Translations under genes and position numbers: made by a program
Part shown: positions 55,212 through 60,498 of the stretch, one piece after another
Numbering within the stretch: position 1 is the stretch's first letter
How the letters are laid out: each line of letters starts with the position of its first letter
DNA from: Syntrophaceae bacterium
GTDB taxonomy: Bacteria > Desulfobacterota > Syntrophia > Syntrophales > Smithellaceae
Length of the DNA: 60,498 nt
NCBI GenBank assembly: GCA_018436925.1
Contig: JAHDKI010000012.1
Location: forward strand, 68,324 to 128,821
Direction of reading: 5' to 3'
Notes under the pieces: model-generated
The model's database searches: none
Told to the model about the DNA's origin: nothing
What the model saw: only the letters and a program-made list of their open reading frames with translations

Positions 55212-56305
55212 ACGGCGTCATCTTTCTTGTCAAAAAGCATCTGAAGATTTTCTTTTCCAATATTTTGTATCCGGACCGCCTGACCTGCTTTCCGGACGCA
55301 CCCCGCAAAGGGCGAATCCGCATTGCCGTCGACAATCTTGTCTGGCTTTTGCGGTTTTTTCACGCCAATCAGCACTATTACCTGCACGGCCTGGACCGCA
55401 AAAATCCTCCCCATCCGGGACTGAAAAACATCGACGCCCTGACGGGCTTTCGTCGCCTCCGGCGCAAAAGCCGCAGGCTCAATCGTTACGCCGACCTCTA
55501 CGATATTGTGTTGCATGACAAATTCGTCGCGTCGCGCTATCTCACCTCTTTGGGATTCCCGACGCCGCGCGCCCTGGCGCTGCTGTATCAAGATTCGATG
55601 CTCCTGCCTTGCTCCGGACGCGAACTGCCTCTTTCAGCCCTGGCGGACAATCCCGACGACCTTTTTCGCGACTGCATCTGCAAACCCATCACCGATTTTG
55701 CCGGAAGGGGCATCTTCAGCCTCCGCGTTGACCACGGAGCGATTGTCGTCAACGGCCGGCCCGAAACGATCGAGACTTTTTCCCGCCGGGTCTTGGACAC
55801 GCGATATCTCGTCGAAGAGAAAATCGTTCAGCATGAGCGGATGGCCAAACTCAATCCCCACTGCGTCAACACCATCCGCCTGGCCACCTACCTGGAAGGA
55901 CAAACCGTCCGCCCCTTTGCCGCAGCCGTCAGGCTCGGCACAAACCGCAACGTGACCGACAACTGGCACACCGGCGGACTCATCGTCCGGCTGGATCTCG
56001 AAACGGGATGCCTGGGGCCGCACGGCGTCACCCATCCGGATTTCGAGGGCAAATTTCACAAAACGCATCCCGACACGGGCGAGGCCTTTTACGGCTACGC
56101 CATTCCATGCTGGCGCGAAGCGCTGGAGATGGCGCTTGCCGCGCACAAATATTTTTACGGCACGCTCACCATCGGCTGGGACATTGCCATCACCCCTACC
56201 GGCCCCCTCTTCATTGAAGCCAACCAGGGTTGGGATCCCTATGTCTTCAGCGTGCTGGAAGACCGTTTTGTCGAAAAATTCGCCGAGCTTCTTCGGATGA
56301 AATAA
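55208..56305 (+). CDS. Sugar-transfer-associated ATP-grasp protein
   Basis: A 365-residue protein resembling the ATP-grasp family associated with sugar transfer. The ATP-grasp lysine region is CKPITDFAGRGIFSLRVD, the following VEEKIVQHERMAKLNPHCVN gives the glutamate strand, and the metal-binding end is PLFIEANQGWDPY. Such enzymes join a carboxylate to an amine or hydroxyl through an acyl phosphate. The ATG overlaps the upstream stop (ATGA), so both are made together: one enzyme may activate a carboxylate and the other may ligate it. The products are unknown. A hairpin with T-runs follows at 56335-56370. Confidence 0.72.
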   Translation: MNGVIFLVKKHLKIFFSNILYPDRLTCFPDAPRKGRIRIAVDNLVWLLRFFHANQHYYLHGLDRKNPPHPGLKNIDALTGFRRLRRKSRRLNRYADLYDIVLHDKFVASRYLTSLGFPTPRALALLYQDSMLLPCSGRELPLSALADNPDDLFRDCICKPITDFAGRGIFSLRVDHGAIVVNGRPETIETFSRRVLDTRYLVEEKIVQHERMAKLNPHCVNTIRLATYLEGQTVRPFAAAVRLGTNRNVTDNWHTGGLIVRLDLETGCLGPHGVTHPDFEGKFHKTHPDTGEAFYGYAIPCWREALEMALAAHKYFYGTLTIGWDIAITPTGPLFIEANQGWDPYVFSVLEDRFVEKFAELLRMK

Positions 56306-56333
56306 AGTCACCCCCGCGCCGTTTCTTCCCTTT

Positions 56334-56387
56334 GAAAAAAAAGGCGGCTGAAGAGAAAACTTCAACCGCCGGAATGCTCTTTTTTTT
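56334..56387. terminator. Bidirectional terminator between the ATP-grasp and SGNH genes
   Basis: GGCGGCTGAAG and CTTCAACCGCC form a stem with one internal mismatch. On the minus strand eight T residues (complement of 56335-56342) follow directly, giving a strong terminator for the SGNH gene. On the plus strand the T-run at 56379-56387 is eight bases after the stem, so that direction is weaker. Confidence 0.8.
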
Positions 56388-56405
56388 GGCGAGGATTAGG
56401 GGAAA

Positions 56406-57413
56406 TTATTTAGTCGCCTTTTTGATCTCCGCCTTGAAGGATTCAGCAATCATCAAATTCACCCATGTCCTGTAATGCAGGCCGCTATGCGGATTGTCCA
56501 GCGGGAGATCCGCAATATTCTCTGATATATCGGTTACCAGAGGTTCCCAGTCTGCAAACTGAACCTTGTTTTTTAAAGCCCAATCTTTCAGAAAATCATA
56601 GGAGGCATTCATCCCGGTCCAGGACAATATCACCGTTGCTTCGTTCTCTTTTGCCAGTGCAATGATCTTTTCTATGACTGGAAGCTGATCCTGAGCAGGT
56701 GTTTGACTTTCCGAATCAGCTAAAGCCGAATCCGCCGCCGATTTTCGAATCACTTTCTCCTGTATGACATATCTAAATCTTTTGCCGATTTCCGATTTGT
56801 AAAACACCAAGCGGATGGGATGGTACAGAAAACCGTATCTTGGATTATCTTTGACGATGTTCTTATGCCGCATGCCGCTTCTAAAAAGCTGGTCATCAAC
56901 CGGATCGTTATCGCACCCCATGTATAAGATGAATTTGGGTTTGCCAATCAGACCGATATATCTTTTCAGCACAATAAATGATTGTTCACCTCCATAGGCA
57001 GCCAGACCCAAATTCACAATGCCATACTCTTTTGAATATCGGCCTTTCCCATTAGTGTTTTTCAGATTCAGCATCAAATCCAGCTGAAATGGATACGATG
57101 CGTCCGCAGGCAGACCGGTGCCCTGCGTGTATGAATCGCCAACTGCAAAGACTAAACTTTTATACCCCTGAAAATCGCGCTGAAAATTGATTGTGCCCAA
57201 AGCATTAACGTACATTTCCTGTTGATAATCCGTTAATGAAAGATGATGGCCCGGCATCGCTTTGTAACCGACGTCAGGATCATAATGAAACGCGTCTGTA
57301 AAGCCGGTAAAATGCAAAGGGGCAAAAAGCCTTAAAGCGACCTCAAGCAAACCAATGGTTAAAAAGATCACCAAAAGCGAGATAGCAAGATTGACAAATA
57401 ATCTTTTCTTCAC
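56406..57413 (-). CDS. SGNH/GDSL-family exported hydrolase-like protein
   Basis: A 335-residue protein with an N-terminal membrane helix (LAISLLVIFLTIGLLEVALR) and an extracytoplasmic SGNH domain. The nucleophile block is FAVGDSYTQGTG, the oxyanion Gly/Asn blocks are less clear (VNLGLAAYGGE, YMGCDNDP), and the catalytic Asp/His pair is DNPHSGLHY near residue 314. It is divergent from the SxtJ-DUF5989-carbamoyltransferase operon, a frequent neighbourhood. It may transfer or remove acyl groups on a surface glycan or lipid. It has lower GC than the 1-50 kb genes, consistent with transfer. Confidence 0.75.
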   Translation of the reverse strand: MKKRLFVNLAISLLVIFLTIGLLEVALRLFAPLHFTGFTDAFHYDPDVGYKAMPGHHLSLTDYQQEMYVNALGTINFQRDFQGYKSLVFAVGDSYTQGTGLPADASYPFQLDLMLNLKNTNGKGRYSKEYGIVNLGLAAYGGEQSFIVLKRYIGLIGKPKFILYMGCDNDPVDDQLFRSGMRHKNIVKDNPRYGFLYHPIRLVFYKSEIGKRFRYVIQEKVIRKSAADSALADSESQTPAQDQLPVIEKIIALAKENEATVILSWTGMNASYDFLKDWALKNKVQFADWEPLVTDISENIADLPLDNPHSGLHYRTWVNLMIAESFKAEIKKATK

Positions 57414-57740
57414 GGCATGACTCCTGAGTAGTAGTGGGGATTAACGTTCGTCTCGTATGCAGAATTCTTGATTCATTGTCAATGAAAATGTTTGCTAATT
57501 CACAGCAGCCCCATACAGGCTTTTAGAAAAAGAAATTCATCGGATACGGCCTTGTAGCAATAATTTTTTGAATGTGATATAAGCCCGACGCACGACGACG
57601 ACGCACAAAAAGCAGCAAGTGAAAAGGGAGCAAAGGCCTTCATGCGCGGAGTCCGGGAAACACGATATTTTCAGGACCCCGACGCTTGTGGCGTGTAAAT
57701 TCGCAACCCCCGCTTCATCATAAGGCGGATTAAAGAGTCT
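57414..57740. other. Divergent 327-base region upstream of the SxtJ operon
   Basis: No coding frame is supported. A weak promoter candidate, TTGTAG at 57552-57557 with TGATAT at 57575-57580, points to the right. An ACGC-TTGTG-GCGT hairpin sits near 57682-57696. Repeated GACGAC/GACGCAC triplets at 57587-57605 have no obvious role. Confidence 0.4.
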
Positions 57741-58157
57741 ATGAATGAATCAAGATTTGAAACGATAAAAAGGCTTATCCCCAGACAAATCACAGACCGC
57801 GAGGCAAAGGATACGGGCATGGCGATGACGCTCATCTGCCTGCTGGTCGCCTTTTTCGGGAATGCGCATTTTCTCTACGGCCTGGCCATTTTGCTTCTTT
57901 TGCTCAACATGATCTGGTCTGGATTATTTAAGCCTGCGGCAAAGGTATGGTTGGGCTTTTCTCACATCTTGGGCTTCGTCATGTCCAAGGTTATTTTAAG
58001 CATCATATTCTTTGGGCTGGTCGCGCCGATTGGCTGGATCAGGCGATTAATCGGCAAGGATTCCATGCAACTCAAAAGATGGAAGAAAGATAAGGGCTCC
58101 GTTTTTAAAGTGCGAGAGCATGAATTCCGAGCCGACGACATTGAGCATCCCTATTAA
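57741..58157 (+). CDS. SxtJ-family membrane protein
   Basis: A 138-residue protein with two to three membrane segments (MTLICLLVAFFGNAHFLYGL, LAILLLLLNMIWSGL, VMSKVILSIIFFGLVAPIGW) and a basic C-terminus. The region ITDREAKDTGMAM and the later LVAPIGWIRRLIGKD match the SxtJ family, named from saxitoxin gene clusters and found beside carbamoyltransferases. Function is unknown. It leads a three-gene operon; the next gene starts 17 bases after its stop. Confidence 0.8.
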   Translation: MNESRFETIKRLIPRQITDREAKDTGMAMTLICLLVAFFGNAHFLYGLAILLLLLNMIWSGLFKPAAKVWLGFSHILGFVMSKVILSIIFFGLVAPIGWIRRLIGKDSMQLKRWKKDKGSVFKVREHEFRADDIEHPY

Positions 58158-58174
58158 TCATTCAGGAGTGATTT

Positions 58175-58324
58175 ATGGATTTTTTTCATGATCTGCTGGG
58201 CTTCTTAAAGGTTAGAAAAAAGTTTTGGCTCTTGCCGCTTATCGTGACATTATTGCTTTTTGGAGTGCTCATCGTCATGACCAGCGGATCGGCCATTGCG
58301 CCTTTCATTTACACATTATTTTAA
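58175..58324 (+). CDS. DUF5989-type mini membrane protein
   Basis: A 49-residue protein with a short amphipathic start (MDFFHDLLGFLKVRKKFW) and one membrane helix (LLPLIVTLLLFGVLIVMT), ending SAIAPFIYTLF. AGGAG lies seven bases before the ATG. Proteins of this size and ending (I recognise DUF5989) are almost always encoded between SxtJ and a carbamoyltransferase. The role is unknown; it may anchor the enzyme to the membrane. Confidence 0.78.
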   Translation: MDFFHDLLGFLKVRKKFWLLPLIVTLLLFGVLIVMTSGSAIAPFIYTLF

Positions 58325-58340
58325 ACAATGGAGCGATAAA

Positions 58341-60200
58341 GTGGCGGGAAAGATTCTGGGCATATCGGCTTACTATCACGACAGTGCCGCCGCTCTATTG
58401 GTAGACGGCAAAGTCGTTGCCGCGGCGCATGAAGAGCGCTTTACCCGTGAAAAACACACCAGCGAATTTCCGATACATGCCGCCCGGTACTGCTTGGACG
58501 AGGGCGGCGTTCGGATCTCCGATCTTGATTGCGTGGCGTTTTACGACAAACCCTATCTTAAATTTGAAAGGCTTCTGGAAACATATCATGCCTTTGCGCC
58601 GCGGGGCTTAGCCAGTTTCGTTTCAGCGATTCCGGTTTGGATCAAAGAAAAGCTCTTTATGCGAAAAATGCTCAAAGACAGCCTATCGGAACTGGGCGAA
58701 GGGAAAGTAAAGCTTGTCTTTCCGGAACATCATCTTTCTCACGCCGCAAGCGCTTTTTATCCGTCGCCGTTTCAAGAGGCGGCAATTCTGACAATCGACG
58801 GCGTCGGCGAATGGGCCACAACGGCCATCGGCTTGGGCCAGGGGAACTCGATCAAAATATTAAGAGAGCTTGATTTTCCCCATTCACTGGGCCTGCTTTA
58901 CTCCGCCTTTACCTATTATTGCGGCTTCAGAGTCAATAGCGGCGAGTACAAACTCATGGGGCTTGCGCCATACGGACATGCCGACTCCGAGCAGACAAAA
59001 CTTTTCAAGCAGAAAATTCTCAACCATCTGGTCGATATGCGGGAAGACGGCTCGATTCTCTTGAATATGGACTATTTCAATTATGCCACCGGTCTGACGA
59101 TGTGCCGGGATGAAAAATGGCTTGCCCTGTTCGGCATCCCCAAAAGAGAACAGGAAAGCGAACTTGATCAGCCTTACATGGATATGGCCCTGGCCGTTCA
59201 ACAGATTACTGAAGACATTCTGTATCTGCTTGCAAAAACGGCAAAGGAACTGACCGGCAGCGAATCTCTGGTTATGGCGGGCGGTGTTGCGCTCAACTGC
59301 GTAGCAAACGGGAAACTGCTTAAAAAAGACCTTTTCAAGAACATCTGGATACAGCCTGCAGCGGGAGATGCCGGCGGCGCGCTCGGCGCGGCCTACGCAG
59401 CCTGGCACATCGGGCAGTGCCGACCGAGGAATGTATTAAACGGACAAGACGCGATGGAAGGGGCCTATCTGGGTCCGGAGTATGGCATGGACGATATCAG
59501 ACGAACGGCGAAAAAGTTCAACGCGCCATATCATCATTATCAAGATTACGGGGAGCTGTGCAAAGCAACTGCGGAACTGCTGAAACAGGGCATGGCGGTT
59601 GGCTGGTTCCAGGGCAGAATGGAATACGGCCCGCGCGCTCTGGGCAACCGCAGCATCCTGGGAAATCCCTGCATGCCGGATACACAAAAGAAACTCAACC
59701 TCAAAATCAAATATCGGGAAGGGTTCAGGCCTTTTGCGCCGGCAGTTTTAGAAGAAGATATTGCCGAATACTTTGTTCTGGACCGGCCATCGCCCTATAT
59801 GTTACTGGTGGCGCAGGTTTGCGACAAGCGCATCAAGCCGCTGCCTGCAAATTACAATCAGATGAAAATGTATGAGCGCCTCTATCACCTTCGCTCCGAC
59901 GTGCCGTCGATAACGCATATCGATTTTTCAGCGCGAATACAAAGTGTGAACAAACAAACGAATGAACGCTTCTGGACCTTAATCAACGCCTTTAAGCAAA
60001 AAACAGGATATGGCCTGGTTGTCAATACAAGCTTTAACGTCAGAGGTGAACCGATTGTTTGCACGCCGGAAGACGCCTACCGATGCTTTATGCGGACGGA
60101 AATGGATTATCTGGTAATGGGTGATTTCATTTTTGACAAGAAAGCTCAGCCAAAGCTTCCCGACACAGACGATTGGAAATCAAAGTTTAAGTTGGATTGA
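58341..60200 (+). CDS. NodU/CmcH-family carbamoyltransferase
   Basis: A 619-residue enzyme that transfers a carbamoyl group from carbamoyl phosphate via carbamoyl-AMP. The N-terminal actin-like domain opens ILGISAYYHDSAAALLVDGK with HEERFTREKH, and FPEHHLSHAASAFYPSPF contributes metal-binding histidines. VMAGGVALNCVANGKLL is the nucleotide loop, and the C-terminal YrdC-like/Carbam_trans_C domain includes YGPRALGNRSILGNP and VVNTSFNVRGEPIVCTPEDA. The GTG at 58341 follows GGAG by seven bases; an open frame from 58296 would overlap the mini-protein gene. The acceptor (sugar, lipid or small molecule) is not known. Confidence 0.93.
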   Translation: MAGKILGISAYYHDSAAALLVDGKVVAAAHEERFTREKHTSEFPIHAARYCLDEGGVRISDLDCVAFYDKPYLKFERLLETYHAFAPRGLASFVSAIPVWIKEKLFMRKMLKDSLSELGEGKVKLVFPEHHLSHAASAFYPSPFQEAAILTIDGVGEWATTAIGLGQGNSIKILRELDFPHSLGLLYSAFTYYCGFRVNSGEYKLMGLAPYGHADSEQTKLFKQKILNHLVDMREDGSILLNMDYFNYATGLTMCRDEKWLALFGIPKREQESELDQPYMDMALAVQQITEDILYLLAKTAKELTGSESLVMAGGVALNCVANGKLLKKDLFKNIWIQPAAGDAGGALGAAYAAWHIGQCRPRNVLNGQDAMEGAYLGPEYGMDDIRRTAKKFNAPYHHYQDYGELCKATAELLKQGMAVGWFQGRMEYGPRALGNRSILGNPCMPDTQKKLNLKIKYREGFRPFAPAVLEEDIAEYFVLDRPSPYMLLVAQVCDKRIKPLPANYNQMKMYERLYHLRSDVPSITHIDFSARIQSVNKQTNERFWTLINAFKQKTGYGLVVNTSFNVRGEPIVCTPEDAYRCFMRTEMDYLVMGDFIFDKKAQPKLPDTDDWKSKFKLD

Positions 60201-60234
60201 AAGCAGATGAGTGGGACGCCCTTAAATTGTTAAG

Positions 60235-60498
60235 TTAATGCTCCACAAGCCTGTATCCGCTCAGGCTTACAAGGGCTTCACCACGAACCACCGCGTAGCT
60301 GACGGCCGGAACGCTGATTTGGAGTTGCCTGGCCAAATCCGTATGGGTTACACCCAACTCGCGCGATGCCCAATAACAATACAGGCTCCTTGCCTGCACT
60401 TTGATTCTTTGCCTGCTTGGCGAAAAGATATCGTCAACCTCGATGCCACATAATGACGCCGCTCGTTTTGCGATCTTATCCGCATCGTAACCGGCGCG
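60235..60498 (-). CDS. REP-associated tyrosine transposase (RAYT-type), C-terminal fragment
   Basis: The last 87 codons of a minus-strand gene cut by the window edge. The readable part shows SRQRIKVQARSLYCYWASRE and DLARQLQISVPAVSYAVVRG, a DnaA-like helix-turn-helix that forms the tail of many deltaproteobacterial RAYT/IS200-like transposases. The catalytic HUH and Tyr part lies beyond the window. The sequence GGGACGCCCTTAA just past its stop (60212-60224) resembles the GGACGTCCC-type ends seen near such genes. No start codon is visible, so the gene is partial. Confidence 0.7.
   Translation of the reverse strand, partial: RAGYDADKIAKRAASLCGIEVDDIFSPSRQRIKVQARSLYCYWASRELGVTHTDLARQLQISVPAVSYAVVRGEALVSLSGYRLVEH

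Noticed and set aside
57587..57605. Short GACGAC/GCACGAC repeats as a regulatory array
   Set aside because: Only a few imperfect units over about 19 bases; this is within chance for low-complexity DNA.
60238..60453. A 71-codon plus-strand frame after the carbamoyltransferase
   Set aside because: The minus strand carries the convincing RAYT helix-turn-helix frame, and the plus-strand text has no family features.

Overview
The window looks like a chromosomal stretch of a moderately GC-rich, Gram-negative, anaerobic deltaproteobacterium of the Syntrophales or a related lineage (Syntrophus/Smithella-like). This is inferred from the mix of sigma-54 regulators, a PilMNOPQ secretin operon, KdtA (LPS core), a DUF39 homocysteine-biosynthesis protein, a PrpE-like acyl-CoA synthetase and 3-hydroxyacyl-CoA dehydrogenase. 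No 16S gene is present, so taxonomy is not proven.

Layout. 1-1.6 kb: an orphan branched-chain-amino-acid-type substrate-binding protein with its own promoter and terminator. 1.6-5.5 kb: a ZraS/ZraR-like two-component pair, divergent from a ZraP/Spy-like periplasmic protein that has a full sigma-54 promoter. 5.5-10.4 kb: leuA-leuC-leuD-leuB behind a leucine-rich leader peptide and attenuator. 10.4-13.4 kb: a receiver protein, a stand-alone MetH-activation-domain-like protein and a hybrid histidine kinase. 13.4-16.7 kb: a flavin-type oxidase-fold protein, a PrpE-type CoA synthetase and an outer-membrane barrel. 16.9-19.0 kb: a Cys-rich mini-protein and tRNA-Gln(CUG) tail to tail with glnS. 19.2-25.9 kb: hybrid kinase, threonine dehydratase, kdtA, rpe, 3-hydroxyacyl-CoA dehydrogenase and a YacP-like nuclease. 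25.9-30.9 kb: holA with an extra domain, a LOG protein, rpsU, an lplA-like gene with gcvH, and an M24 peptidase. 31.1-36.7 kb: a TPR lipoprotein and pilMNOPQ. 36.7-39.2 kb: ftsB, a small XRE regulator, DUF39 and dut. 39.2-49.2 kb: the core translation operon, transcribed leftwards as rimP-nusA-infB-DUF503-rbfA-nrnA-truB-rpsO-pnp, with a tRNA-Gly(CCC) and a terminator in front and an RNase III-type stem-loop between rpsO and pnp. 49.3 kb: prfC.

From about 51 kb the content turns accessory and looks like cell-surface chemistry: an SGNH-like protein plus an MBOAT acyltransferase broken by one in-frame ochre codon, a PaaK/CapK-like adenylating enzyme coupled to a sugar-transfer-type ATP-grasp enzyme, a second SGNH-like protein, and a SxtJ-DUF5989-carbamoyltransferase operon. 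The window ends inside a REP-associated (RAYT-type) transposase fragment.

The best regulatory signals are the leu attenuator (leader peptide, antiterminator arm and terminator all visible), the sigma-54 promoter of the zraP-like gene, and the rpsO-pnp stem-loop. The best candidate for little-described biology is the 51-60 kb surface-modification cluster. No CRISPR array, prophage or complete insertion sequence was seen.
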